From contig JAGMWG010000004.1 of the NCBI GenBank assembly GCA_020744225.1, positions 930,001 through 994,000 on the forward strand: DNA of 64,000 nucleotides. The letters are read 5' to 3'. The notes beneath the pieces were generated by a model, which had not been told where the DNA came from, searched no databases, and worked only from the letters and a program-made list of their open reading frames with translations. Below, piece after piece: positions 33,333 through 43,818 of this stretch. Numbering within the stretch: the first letter of the stretch is position 1; every line of letters begins with the position of its first letter. Origin of the DNA: Paraphoma chrysanthemicola (lineage: Eukaryota; Ascomycota; Dothideomycetes; Pleosporales; Phaeosphaeriaceae). The translations under genes were made by a program, and so were the position numbers.

Positions 33333-35204
33333 TGTGAAGTTTGGTTGATTATTCTTTCTTGGTAATTGGAATTATGATAGTGTTGTTCTTTCGATTCGTC
33401 CTGGCCAAGCTAATGGATAGACGAAGTAATGCTGAGAAGCTGTGTTGATTCGTGAAGAATGCGAGTTTTTGCGATTATCGAGTGATTGTTGGTTGTGAGT
33501 GTATTGAGCAAGTAGAGCTGAAAATTAACGTTGTGTTGGAGTCGACCGGCGACGAAATTGTGGAAGTGAATTAATTGGTAAGGGTGAAAATTAAGATGGC
33601 ACCAGGCCTGAGGGGAAAAAAGGTAAAAAGATGGGAAAAAACGACAATACAACAGCTCTGAAGTTCACACGCTTGCTGAAGAAAAAAAGATGAAGGTGAG
33701 GCCTGGGGCCGCCTACTTATCTATGGCACCGCATCGCACAGCTGCTGAGCGACTGGCGGGGGTTGGGTATGGCGCATGGTGCGCTACGACCGCTTCGGAG
33801 AAAGTCTCGCTGCTCCCGGAAGCGATTGATTGCTTGTGCAGCGAACCCACGCCATTTTCGCAGGGAGTATGCTGGGGCCTTCCGTGGCTGCAGTCTATCG
33901 AATGTGCGCTGAGCGCTTGATGGAGATATGGGAGTGGTGGGCTGGTGAGATGTGTGTAGCCGGGCGCCTTTGCTATGGGCGATGATTCGCCGAAGAGAGC
34001 GGGGCATATGCGGGTGGGTCAGCCCGCAGCGCACAGGCCGCCAGTGAAAACACGCAGCCTATCATAGATGATCACAGTACGTGCCATGTGATGCATCGAT
34101 GTGGGCATTGCAGGTGTGCCTTATCACACTGCAGCTCAAAAGCCGACAGCTAACTAGGAGAAGCGAAGACTGATGCAGAAAAATTAATGTTCCAAGGCCG
34201 CAACCTTGACCACTGCAGCAACCCTCCCTGCCGTAAGTGGACCTATTTACGGCCATTGTGTCCTCGCACAGACTTGATCTGCGTGGTCAACCAATGGAAC
34301 TGCGCAACAACGCTCTGTTGATCACAAAATGACCCAAAACGGATGTTCGGCGGCTAATAGACTTAAGTGGCTTCTGCGTGCACCCAACCACAACATCAGA
34401 CGACCAAGCTCCGAAAATCAAGGGCGGGCATCTTCACCGGCCGGCCTCGAGCCCACGACGTGCGCCATGTGGAGACAACGTAATGATGTGCAGGAACCCT
34501 CGTGAGGACGTTGACTGAGGGCTGTCAGGAGGGAAGGAAGAGCGGGACGAGAGCGGGAGTCGACGGGATGGCTGAGGCACAGCGGTTAGGAAGTCGGCCA
34601 TCTGAGATCCTGCCATTGCATGTTAAGCAGGATTGTCTCGCTTGTGCGAAGATCGCCGATAGCTCCGCTTTGGAGGGACAGCATGAAAGACAGTTTGTGG
34701 GAGCATTGGACACAGAAGAACACGGCGATGTCGTGGCTCAACTGCTGTACCTCGACGTCCAATCCTCTGGAATCATATCAGGGGCGAAACGAGAAGTGTT
34801 AAAGACACAACGCCCCTTCATCGGGATGCTAAAGTTGTCTCCCATTCTATCGATAGCCCCGAGCTGCCGCACTACTTTACCGCCCCCAATACTCCGTAGA
34901 GCAGGATACGCATACATACGCGCCATTACCCCGGAACATTCCCACGCATTGACGCTCATCGACGTGCCCCTGACGTTGACCACTCGTGGACAGTACTCTG
35001 CCACATTTTGAAAGGGTTTCAGCAGATGCCCAAAATTTCGTTCAGAGCTCGTGCAATAGCTTTCGATTGCGTTGATGCGGATGATGCGCGCCCTTGATTC
35101 TCTGCGATATGCTCCACAATGCATGAGGCGGTGCATGAGGCGGTGCATGCCGCGGGACTGAAGTCGGCATGACGTCCCTTTGTGATCGCTTTCTTCGTGG
35201 AGGG
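33333..35204. other. intergenic, no confident gene
   Basis: 1.9 kb. The EsdC-like promoter (33333-33700) is AT-richer. Frames at 34502-35011 (+, 169 codons) and 35148-34738 (-, 136 codons) overlap antiparallel and neither has a recognisable domain, so I call neither. A 12-bp tandem repeat GCATGAGGCGGT (two copies plus a partial) lies at about 35120-35149. Confidence 0.45.
35120..35149. repeat. 12-bp tandem repeat
   Basis: GCATGAGGCGGT occurs twice head to tail and is followed by a third partial copy (GCATG). It is a small minisatellite in intergenic DNA. Confidence 0.7.
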
Positions 35205-35741
35205 CTACATCTTCCGCGGCGGCGGTGGCGGAGAACTGATCGGAGGTAGCCAGAGCTCTCTCGTTACGATAGCCGTGGCATTTCCTTCCGACACACAGGT
35301 ACTGGCACCTGCATCATTCGTACACAAGAGCGGGAAGTTCGACTCGTAGTAGAATGCGTAAATACTGGCAGCGCATTGCGTGTATCTGACGAAATACAAC
35401 GTCGCGTTACTCAAGTTGCCGGAAACGCCATCGTCGAATGTTAGAAACCTGGCATTCGTCGGACTAGATCCTGGCGACGTGCACGGGACATAGGTGGTGG
35501 TACCTGGGGCTCCTATAGTCGTAGACGATGATTCGGAGGCTGAGCACGCCAAGCCCAAAATTGGAGCTTGCCATCTGACAAAGTCCGGGGTGCTGGTGTT
35601 TGTTGCACCACGGATCAACGTGAAATTGGTAACAGGAGTACTTGCTTCAATCCATTCGCAGCCGTGGACTGGTGTGAATTGGAATTGTGCAATGGAAGAG
35701 GCTGTCAACCCTAAAAGAAAGATAATGATTCCAGTCTTCAT
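35205..35741 (-). CDS. small secreted cysteine-containing protein
   Basis: A 178-residue single-exon protein starting at ATG 35741 (the frame is open further upstream but without ATG). Residues 1-19 are a clear signal peptide (MKTGIIIFLLGLTASSIAQ). The mature part has six cysteines in a spread pattern (HGCEW, GLACSAS, VPCTSPG, TQCAAS, PLLCTND, STCVSEG), consistent with three disulfides, several N-glycosylation sequons, and a C-terminal proline run (SSPPPPPRKM). There is no catalytic motif. Small secreted Cys-containing proteins of this size are candidate effectors or surface proteins in plant-associated fungi; that role is inference. I do not recognise a named family. Confidence 0.72.
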   Translation of the reverse strand: MKTGIIIFLLGLTASSIAQFQFTPVHGCEWIEASTPVTNFTLIRGATNTSTPDFVRWQAPILGLACSASESSSTTIGAPGTTTYVPCTSPGSSPTNARFLTFDDGVSGNLSNATLYFVRYTQCAASIYAFYYESNFPLLCTNDAGASTCVSEGNATAIVTRELWLPPISSPPPPPRKM

Positions 35742-36121
35742 CTTGGTCAAGTGTAGCTCGTGCTGAGCTTACATGTACTTTATGGGGCAGCGGTATTTAA
35801 ACGGAACATAGCTACCAATTTTTTGTCGTGCGGGACTCGGGTTGACTTTCAAAGTGAACGGACTCTACACACAGCTCATATGCAGCTGCAATAAACGGCC
35901 CTGCCGTTGAGAGATTGTACAGCTTGAAATCTGTACCAAATCGCGCCATGGCCGAAATTGTTTTATATTGTCGCTTAATTGAGAAGTCTGACAGGGCTCT
36001 GTGATTCCGTTAAAGTGCAGAGTAAGCTGACTCGCAGGGGATCATTGAGTGCTTGAGCTACAAAATGGTCTTTGTGAAATTTCAATACAACATCATCGAG
36101 AACATTTGTGCCGAAGGATCT
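35742..36121. other. intergenic between secreted protein and HET gene
   Basis: 380 bp holding the promoter of the small secreted protein and the 3' flank of the HET gene. Nothing else is visible. Confidence 0.5.
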
Positions 36122-37366
36122 TCAACTGAAAGAGAGTCCATTTGCTCTAACGGAATCATCGTCGAGTGCGAGACCAACGAGTTCGTAATGTTCGTCTTCG
36201 AGTACCAAAATGTCCGTAGAGCTTCCTGATCCAAACCTGCCTTTCACACTGTCCACGAAGACCTTCTGGTAAGTATTGCAGTGTACTCTTCGAAAAGCCT
36301 TACAGCGGCGGCCGTTAACGTAGAAGCCCGCGTTCGGAATCTGCTGGAGGTGAAGGACCAGCAGCACCCACGAAGTTCCATTCCACACGTCGCATGCGAC
36401 TACTGCGAGATAGTCCATCTCCTCAGGTCGGTAGTCATCCTTCAGCCAGGATGCGTCTTCTGACTTGACTTCGGTAACATTCATTCGTATGGAGAGACCC
36501 ACGTTGGTCATCATGGATGGTGCGAGGCTGACAGGAGCCCAAAGACCGAGACGAGGAGTTTCCGCGAAGTCCGAAGGAGACTTAGCAAGAAGACCACTAC
36601 TCTTATAACTACCCTGCCATACGTAGATACTCTGATCGAAAGAGATTCGTATGATCTCTTCCTGAAGCCTTCTGAACGCTTTTTGGGCACCCTCGCCATA
36701 GAGTACGGGCATGTGGATGTTGAATAAGCCCATCAAACTATAAGCCCTATCTTCGGCACGGGTTGTCTGGCGTTGTGATGCCCACGACATCCGCTCCGCA
36801 ACACAGAATGTCGATAAAAGGTCTCGATTGCGTAAAAGTTCAGGGTAGATCTTTGTGATTGATGCAAGGGTGTCCACAAGGTCTTCCCCATCATCGATCG
36901 GGCTCCAATGTGCATCGAAGAGTACCCTGGATTGCGGGGCAATGAGTTCTTGCAGGGTCCATCCTCTTGTGAACCAGCGACAGTCCCTCATTTGAGTCAG
37001 CTGTAGCTGACGTCTCATTCCCACATCAGCGACTGATGGAACGTCTGACAGATAAATCAAACACTCCTCTGCCTCGCGGTAGTAGTGGAACATGGAGTTG
37101 ATCGCTTCCGACAGCTCGGCACTGCTGCGCTTATCGATGCAACAATTATCCTGCCAAGCCCATTGATATCCTCTTGACTTCGAAATTTCGCAAAATTTGA
37201 CGACTTTGGAGAAGCCTTTCTTATGTCGAACTGCCAAGGGACTCTCGCGCAGTTCGTGGTGCAGCACTTCCTCATCCTCCCAAGTATGCGAGAGGATGGT
37301 GTATGGTGGTACTTGGGAGTCGATGAAGTCGTGGAGCTCGATGGTGCTTGTATCTAGAAGCCACAT
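36122..37366 (-). CDS. HET-domain protein, HET-E-like N-terminus
   Basis: A 414-residue single-exon protein with a textbook HET domain starting at residue 1: MWLLDTSTIELHDF, PPYTILSHTW, then W-Q-D-N-C-C-I-D-K-R-S-S-A-E-L-S-E-A-I-N-S-M, YYREAEECLIYLSDV, and CRWFTRGWTLQELIAP. It is followed by RAEDRAYSLMGLFNIHMPVLYGEG, the usual link from HET to the C-terminal part. The canonical Trp-Ile-Asp-Thr-Cys box reads W-Q-D-N-C here. There is no NACHT, WD40 or ankyrin module, so it is a short HET-only protein. The family mediates vegetative incompatibility or other death responses; the specificity partner is unknown. Confidence 0.9.
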   Translation of the reverse strand: MWLLDTSTIELHDFIDSQVPPYTILSHTWEDEEVLHHELRESPLAVRHKKGFSKVVKFCEISKSRGYQWAWQDNCCIDKRSSAELSEAINSMFHYYREAEECLIYLSDVPSVADVGMRRQLQLTQMRDCRWFTRGWTLQELIAPQSRVLFDAHWSPIDDGEDLVDTLASITKIYPELLRNRDLLSTFCVAERMSWASQRQTTRAEDRAYSLMGLFNIHMPVLYGEGAQKAFRRLQEEIIRISFDQSIYVWQGSYKSSGLLAKSPSDFAETPRLGLWAPVSLAPSMMTNVGLSIRMNVTEVKSEDASWLKDDYRPEEMDYLAVVACDVWNGTSWVLLVLHLQQIPNAGFYVNGRRCKAFRRVHCNTYQKVFVDSVKGRFGSGSSTDILVLEDEHYELVGLALDDDSVRANGLSFS

Positions 37367-38728
37367 GGTTTTAGAACTTCTAAGTCGCGCACAGTATCAG
37401 AAAGGAGCTTGGGTCCTTCTAGAGCTCGGTAGAAGATGCGACATTGTGGTCGCGGAGCAGCGCAGCTGCGAAATCGATGCCAAGGTTGATATAAGCGCTA
37501 GTCCCAACTTGGGAAGTTCTCCACGTGACTAATGTCTCACCCGACGCAGCAGCCGCGGCCCTTCTTCACCACCACAAGTCATGCTTCAACGCCCACAATG
37601 AATCTGAGAGGAGATATCAAGGCGGTCATCACGAGCTCAAATCCAGCTTGCATTTTCAATAGCTTGGCACCTCTGCTCTTGTCGATGCACCATTCAGCCG
37701 GACATCCAAATACTCGGCGTTCATAGCGAGCCAATTACAGCAATGCGCAGTCACCGAAGCCGAACCCACATCCGACCACACATCGCGCGTGCACTTGCCG
37801 GTCCGCTTGACTTGTCGAGGTTCGGCTTCGTGCCTTGAGGACATCATGATGTGATGTAGAGACATTCCGCTATGTCCCCTTCAAAGCAGGAATATAACTG
37901 TTTAGCACAGTGTGCCTAACGAAAGTCCGAATCGCTACCAGCGCATTGATTTGCAGATGGACCGATTGGTGGCGTTTCAGCTCGATCCAATCCAAAACGG
38001 GCTGTGAGGCATCCGGGTTCTCCATGGACTGCCGGTTAAAAGAGATTGCACCGTCGCTTCAAACCGCTGCTATGGACGGATAATGCATCAAGATCATGCG
38101 CAATGATCGAGCCCTGCGCCGCCCACGCGCACCACGACAAACTCCTCAGGTAACTGACATACTATCTGTTGTCGTTGGCGAGTATGTCTAGGGGAGCTCA
38201 TAGACTTGGGTACATGTAAGGGGCCAGCGACGACGACGGGACTGAGTCCTTCTGTATTTTAAGTTTAGGGTAGCCGACGCTTCCATAGCTTCCAGCTGTC
38301 GAGGTGCGGGGACTTGCAAGCGATGGCCCCCGCAACCGGGTTCGACCGGCCTAGCGCAACTTTGGGAACACGCCATGAATCTTAGTCCGCGCGTGAGGCA
38401 TCGCTTGGCCAAAACCTGCGCGATCGACTTCGTATCCTGGTTGAGTCTTATCAGATTTGGTGCAAGTGTGCTTGTGGCACATAGTCACAAGCGGTGGACC
38501 TGCACTTCGCTCGCTTCTTCATGCATGCTACGAAGGTGAAAACAAACACCGTGCTCCTGTGCAGAACGCTTTGGTGTGAGGTTACCTTTCTTTTACAACA
38601 ATTGCTGAAAAGTCTATGTACGACGCACGACAACCGGTACAAGAAGCCTCAACCACGCCCTAACGATCACACCTCGACGCCGAGGCACAGCACAGCCTAC
38701 ACTCGTTTCTGCTAGACATACGCATTAC
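37367..38728. other. intergenic, no confident gene
   Basis: 1.36 kb between two divergent genes with short frames only. A GGTTCGACC near 38338 prompted a tRNA check, but no cloverleaf stems form around it. Confidence 0.5.
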
Positions 38729-39657
38729 ATGATGGCACTAGCGCGAATACATACCCAGTTACCTCTCTTCTGCATGCTCATTTGGACCACCTTCGCAGCA
38801 AATCTCAACGTCTCCGGGGAAGCCATTACAACTCGCTACTGGGACTGTTGCAAGCCCTCATGTGGGTGGAGATTCAAGGCCGACGTCTTCAAACCCGTAG
38901 CCACCTGCGCCAAAGACGGTAATGTGGTCGACGTGAACGAAGGTACCGGGTGCAACGGCGGAACCGCATTTCAATGCTCGAGTCAACAGCCCTGGGCAAT
39001 TAATGACACCCTGGCATATGGATTTGCTGGCGCCTTCCTCTTACCCGCGCTCGCGGGCGGGAAGTTGGAAGAGGCGTGGTGTTGTGCATGCTATCGATTG
39101 GATTTTACGAGCGATCCGCTGAGGGGAAAGAGCATGGTTGTGCAGGCGTCGAATACGGCGTATGACATTACTACAACAAACAGGTTTACGCTGGCGGTAA
39201 GCTCTTCTGAAGCTAAGAATGCGTCATGTTGATTGCATACTAAATTTGAGCTAGATACCAGGAGGCAATGTATCGGACGTTACAGCGTGTGGGTTGCAGT
39301 ACGGCGTAGATCAAAGCGTGTTCGGCTCCCATCTTACGGGCGTGAGCTCCAGGGAGCAATGTCAAAACCTACCTGAAGTGCTAAGATCTGGTTGTCAGTT
39401 CCGCTTCGACTGGATGAAAGGTGAAACATTTCAGTCGTAAGTTTCAACACATCCTACCTGATCTCAAATGTTGCTGACCCCCTTCCAGAGCAAGATTTGA
39501 GCGAGTAGTCTGTCCTCGTGAAATCACAGATAAGTCGCAATGCGTCAGGAAGGATGATGAGACATTGGCGAACGGCACGTCTGCAGCAGTGAGTACGTCT
39601 GTAAGGCCATGGCTTCTTGCGGCACCTCTGCTTTCAATAGCTTTTACTTTCACTTAA
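38729..39657 (+). CDS. GH45-type endoglucanase-like protein, GPI tail
   Basis: Three exons (38729-39196, 39255-39436, 39489-39657; introns 58 and 52 nt) encode 272 residues. A signal peptide (LPLFCMLIWTTFAA) is followed by the GH45 hallmark TTRYWDCCKPSCGW, in which the Asp is the catalytic base of the family. CNGGTAFQCSSQQPW, WCCACYRLDF and GKSMVVQASNT complete the conserved double-psi barrel and disulfide framework. At the general-acid site the family motif H-F-D-L-x-x-P-G-G reads R-F-T-L-A-I-P-G-G here, so the second catalytic Asp is replaced by Thr. CQFRFDWMKG follows as in active members. The C-terminus is hydrophobic (LLAAPLLSIAFTFT), suggesting GPI anchoring. It is possibly non-hydrolytic or expansin-like; it could still act on beta-glucan. 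Confidence 0.82.
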
Positions 39658-39833
39658 TCAGGGCTTTTGTCATATACCCCATTTTATTCTCAATGATCGG
39701 CCTCCAAAGTCTGACGCTCGGGCTTTCTCGACACGTAAATGCTACTGCATCATCTGTCGTATATGCATCATGTTTGGGACATGGTTGATATGTCGGCTTT
39801 GGCACAAGGGCACTTCCGAAAATTATAATTTAT

Positions 39834-41294
39834 TCACATTCGCTGCGGCCTATTCCTCCATATCGTCTCGTTAGAATCTACCAACGCCGGCATCGACTCC
39901 ATTTCCTTGCTAATGATCATATCTGATTCGTACCCACGTGCTCGATAATACGCATTGATGAAGCCACCAGGATCTCCGGACTGATATTTCGGTCGAGGAT
40001 GCGCTCGCGGAGGCCTGGATACTGCGATGGCCTGCATGCTAACCAATGGGCTAGGTGTATCATCTCCGTACGTGGTTTCTATCCTAGGAAGAAAACGATC
40101 CTTTTCGCACAATATGAACCTTTGTATGAACCGACTGCCGCGAGAGCGATGACCAAATTCCGACGAATTGTATGAATCGAGCTGTTGGCTGGCTCGGAAG
40201 CCACGATCGGGAGGATGCCCTTGAGCGCGGAAGTCGAAGATCCAGCGCGTGACAAGGCCGCGTAGGATAGGGAAATTTGCGAGGATGATAGCGACGTTGT
40301 TCTCGATGTGGCTGATGCAATAGTTGATGTTGTAAGTCCAGTCAGAAGAGACTTGGCCCCATAAGCGATCGCGATATTGGAGGTATATCTTGGCTGCGCT
40401 GAGTGATGTGACACTATGTTCGTGCGTTAGAAGAGCGTTTTGGAAGGGTTTTCTTGGTTCAGCTTACACAAGCCCGCAAATGAAGGCAGCGAGCACAACC
40501 AATTTCGACCGTATACGTGCGCTCATGAGCCTTCGGACCATAATAAATGGGATAGGCAGAATCAGAACGTCGGTGATAAGATTCGCGCATGTTACCCATA
40601 TCAGCATTTCCCCCATTGTTCGACGTCCTATGCACTTCATGTCTCCAAACGTTCGCTTGTTCCAGGTGTTGCCGGTTAAAGGGCGGCATATAAAAATGTA
40701 GATGAGCCATGGTATGAGCGAGCTCAGGATGGTGAAAGTTAGGATGGCGTAGAGCGTTCGCTTCAACCACGGGATGACACCGCCACCTCTGAGGAGTAGG
40801 AGTAGTATGGAGGCCTTGGCGAGAGGAAGGATGGGTATATTGATTAGTTGGAAAGATAGTAAGACCCGCGAAGTATTAGAATCTCAAGCTTTATTAACGG
40901 TGGATTATAAACTTACTGCATAGTAGTCGTCGAAATTAGGCTCGCTGTGTCCTTGTGGTATTTCCCAGATATGCCAGCCAATGTACCACATTTTTACATC
41001 TGCGCCGTATCAGCGTACAGCAAGATGTGATGCTGAAATGAGGACTTATGGACTTACGCTTCCATGATGGTCCGATGAGACCAAGTGACAGTATCGCCGC
41101 AGTAACGATGCACCAGTCATCTACATGTATGTCGTCAGTCCAATGTTCGCAGCGCGCATGTCCGACTTACCCCAGCCCAACCGCAGATTCAGTTTCCGCC
41201 GCGTGTGTATCCTCGAGCCCACAAACATTGTAGCGAGAATCGGGGTGCCAACAATCACCCCCAGACAGACCTGCTGAAGGGGGGGTTCGGCCAT
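39834..41294 (-). CDS. Pth11-like seven-helix receptor (rhodopsin-type fungal domain)
   Basis: Five exons (41294-41171, 41120-41058, 40999-40917, 40865-40468, 40413-39834) total 1248 nt, 415 residues, if the third intron ends at 40866. Helices include VCLGVIVGTPILATMFVG, INIPILPLAKASILLLLLR, LTFTILSSLIPWLIYIFIC, and ANLITDVLILPIPFIMVRR, plus the family segment LSAAKIYLQYRDRLWG and NNVAIILANFPILRGLVTRW. The DDW at the exon 1/2 junction and the W-x-G-x-H-x-W motif are typical. No CFEM domain precedes the helices. The long cytoplasmic tail (about residues 275-415) is charged. The third intron is abnormal: at the expected acceptor the sequence is GG rather than AG, and the only upstream AGs shift the frame into a stop. 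An in-frame acceptor at about 40797 would delete part of helix 3. The receptor may therefore be impaired. Confidence 0.72.
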
Positions 41295-42910
41295 TTTCGC
41301 GATGTCCGATCGCGAAGCCAAAATGTGGAGAACAACGCCGTCGCGTCTGGTGTCCGTAGGGCGGGCCCGCTGTATCATATACGATCTTAGCGTGTTCAAA
41401 GGCAAAACGCAGATCATGCGCGCAAGTCGTCTGGTAGCGAGGCGACGATCACCAATGCATTTACCTCGTCGGTCGAGGGGTGAAACGCAATATACATAAT
41501 GGATCGAGTATGGCGTAAGGCGTTCTATTGTGAAGATCTGAGAATGCCTTGCACGCCATTAATGAGATGTTCTTGTGCGCAGAGCAACTTGCAGGCACAT
41601 CTGGGATTGCTCTGATACAAAACCAGGTCTTGTAAATGGTGGGCATCACGGGACGGGACGCTTTATTACCGGACGCGACATTCGGACGTCTAGTGGTGGG
41701 GTAATATAATGAAGGATGGCTTAAGATTTGAACTTGAAATCGACGCGACAGGCAGGACCTGGAGAGCAGATGCGGACAATCGCCAAGCCGGAAGAACTGG
41801 CCTGGATTACGCCAGACACACGCCCGCGTCGATCCAGCGTCCGTTAGCCAAACTTGCTTTTTCGACCACTGCTGCTGTCGGTTGGCAGTTACCGACATTT
41901 TGGTGTGACGGACGACAGCTCCGTGGAACTGGCTGGTGGCGTTCACGCTGTGAACGAGCTCATGGGTTAGTGCCCTATTTTGAGACTAGCGTGATCCTTT
42001 GGTCCGATGGTTCAGCACATGCAGCATCTCTCAGACCTTGCTGCTCCATTTCGCTTCGATGTCCACTCCTGAGCTCCATCGAGCGCCACGAATATTGACA
42101 CAACACGTTTCAAGCAAAGCCATCTATCGCCTTGTTGCCAGCTGCGAGTGGCTGGCTGCATCACCCCCCGCCTACATGAGCGACACTACGATATATACAC
42201 TAACCAGGCGTGTGCTTTTGCAGCAAGTACACCTATAGAGGTGAGCTTTACGTACACTTTAGCCTAACGAGGATGAGGATCGATCAGTACTTACGGTACT
42301 CTGTCTTTGCTTCTTCAGTCACATCGCCGTCTCATTTCACACCGCGAAAGTCGGGATTAGCTGCAGTGCACAGGCTTTTGAACAGGACCGTCGTAGGAAC
42401 AAACACAAGCAAGAGTAGATGATAAAACTTGAGAGCGTACGAATGACAAAGCATACGCCAATAAAAAGTTCTTCAACACTGGTCATGAAACCAATAAGCT
42501 ACAACACCGACGATTATAACATCATATGTTTCCAAGGAAACCAAGTGATACATCACTTCAACGAAAATTCTCATCCAACATAAAGGTGAAAACATTACTA
42601 GCATTGCCTATGAAGCAGTCCAGATGGCAAATCGTTTCCCAATCTGCACGCCAGTAATGAGCTTGGCCACGATTTCACAAACTGCCCCAACTATACCACC
42701 AACACGGTCCACCTCGATTTCGCCACAAAAGGAACAATCTCAGTTCATCGAAGCCCACTCCCTTTCTCTGGTATCAATCATCCAAATCACACCACCAGCC
42801 CCTCCGAATTCTCTACAATCCTCACCTTCCACCCTATCTTTCGTCCTATCCGTTCTCGTTCTCTTTCTCATTCCCTTTCCCTACTACCTCAACCCCAGCC
42901 TAACCCATAC
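41295..42910. other. intergenic, no confident gene
   Basis: 1.6 kb with short overlapping frames. The promoter of the Pth11-like gene is at the left. The right end is the 3' flank of the RRxS-repeat gene, and the long plus-strand frame entering at 42624 is an antisense shadow with pyrimidine-biased codons. Confidence 0.5.
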
Positions 42911-43396
42911 TCACTGCCTTTCCCTCCCCGCACCACCCCAACTCACTCTCCTCCACCGCCTCCCACTTAATAATGCTCGCTCACTTCCACCGGCAACACT
43001 GCCCCTCCGATCCGTCGCACTCTCAGCCCCAACACTCCCCCGTCTCTCGCCTTCCCCACCAATCAAACTTCCCCTGCGCCCATCCTCCCCAACAGATCCA
43101 TACTTTTCCCAAAATGTGCCTACACTCGCCCTCCTCGCCTCCTGCAGCGCCAGATCCTGTCGCCGATCCTGCGCGCTCACGATGCTTGCGCGACGCACGG
43201 ATTCCTGTTCTGTGGCGACGAAGTCGCTGATGATGGATTCGCGGCGTGTGGCGCTAGGTGCGTCTTCGAGTGTGACTGCGTTCTTGAGGTATGTGGACAA
43301 ACGACGCAGCGGGGTGGTAGTATGTGAGGAGTGTCGGCGAGTAGTATCGCTTATTGGCGAGACGAATGAGATTGGGGTATACAGAGGCTGAGCCAT
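42911..43396 (-). CDS. RRxS-repeat protein (putative PKA substrate)
   Basis: A 161-residue single-exon protein with nine R-R-x-S sites, the consensus of cAMP-dependent protein kinase: RRHS, RRLS, RRES, RRAS twice, RRGS three times and RRVS. It is otherwise Gly/Glu/Ser-rich and probably disordered, with no signal peptide or membrane segment. The N-terminal block ISFVSPISDT and the segment LSTYLKNAVTLE recur in the neighbouring gene at 44108-44724 (FVSAISDT and VAHYLRNAVTLE), so the two are paralogues. A perfect TGACGTCA palindrome lies 415 bp upstream of the ATG. Kinase regulation is an inference from motif density; no catalytic function is suggested. The 768-nt frame on the opposite strand is a shadow. 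Confidence 0.72.
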   Translation of the reverse strand: MAQPLYTPISFVSPISDTTRRHSSHTTTPLRRLSTYLKNAVTLEDAPSATRRESIISDFVATEQESVRRASIVSAQDRRQDLALQEARRASVGTFWEKYGSVGEDGRRGSLIGGEGERRGSVGAESATDRRGSVAGGSERALLSGRRWRRVSWGGAGRERQ

Positions 43397-43534
43397 GGTG
43401 TATGCTTGAACTGGTGTGTTGGAATGAAGTAGTAAGTGTATGCTTGATGGGTTCTATCGATGCATGTCGCAAGAAGCAAAAGAGAGAGTTCACATGTTTA
43501 TACCTCCCCTCACACCGCGCATCACCCCCTCTCC

Positions 43535-43750
43535 CTATCTACACCTCATGACTCCACCCTTAGATTTAGCTTTCTCAGCACCACGACGATCCTTGTCCCA
43601 TTCCCACGGCGCAGTCTCGTCACCGCAACCAGACGCACTGCTCGCGAATCGACCAATCCCATCCCGCGCACAGGCCCCGTCAAACACTCCGACAGGTCCA
43701 TCGGAGTTCTCGACACCAAGTCGCTTCCATTCCGACGATCCGCCTGGAGT
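43535..43750 (-). CDS. possible 3' exon of a small gene
   Basis: A 71-codon frame ending in TAG at 43537-43535 reads SSEWKRLGVENSDGPVGVF and GIGRFASSASG, then ETAPWEWDKDRR and EKAKSKGGVMRCR. It looks protein-like in composition but has no ATG at its left edge. A CTCCAG acceptor occurs just inside (about 43744), so it could be the last exon of a small spliced gene starting upstream, with the TGACGTCA site at 43811-43818 in or near its promoter. I could not settle the first exon. It may be a chance frame. Confidence 0.3.
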   Translation of the reverse strand, partial: TPGGSSEWKRLGVENSDGPVGVFDGACARDGIGRFASSASGCGDETAPWEWDKDRRGAEKAKSKGGVMRCR

Positions 43751-43810
43751 TCAAGCCGGCGATGTCGATGATAGGGCGCACGCATGCGGAGGTGCTTGGT
43801 GAGGTGCGGC

Positions 43811-43818
43811 TGACGTCA
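43811..43818. promoter_or_regulatory. perfect CRE-type palindrome TGACGTCA
   Basis: TGACGTCA, preceded within a few bases by TGCGG, upstream of the RRxS-repeat gene (415 bp from its ATG). This is the consensus bound by ATF/CREB-type bZIP factors such as fungal AtfA. Confidence 0.5.

Noticed and set aside
34502..35148. Overlapping 169-codon (+) and 136-codon (-) frames
   Set aside because: Neither has a domain, signal peptide or plausible splice extension; the antiparallel overlap in GC-rich DNA makes chance frames likely.
38320..38360. tRNA T-arm suggested by GGTTCGACC
   Set aside because: The flanking bases do not pair into a T stem, and no anticodon or acceptor stem can be folded around it.
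42624..43391. 255-codon plus-strand frame
   Set aside because: Pro/Ser/Leu-rich text is the reverse complement of the RRxS-repeat gene and pyrimidine-rich flank; no domain or signal peptide.
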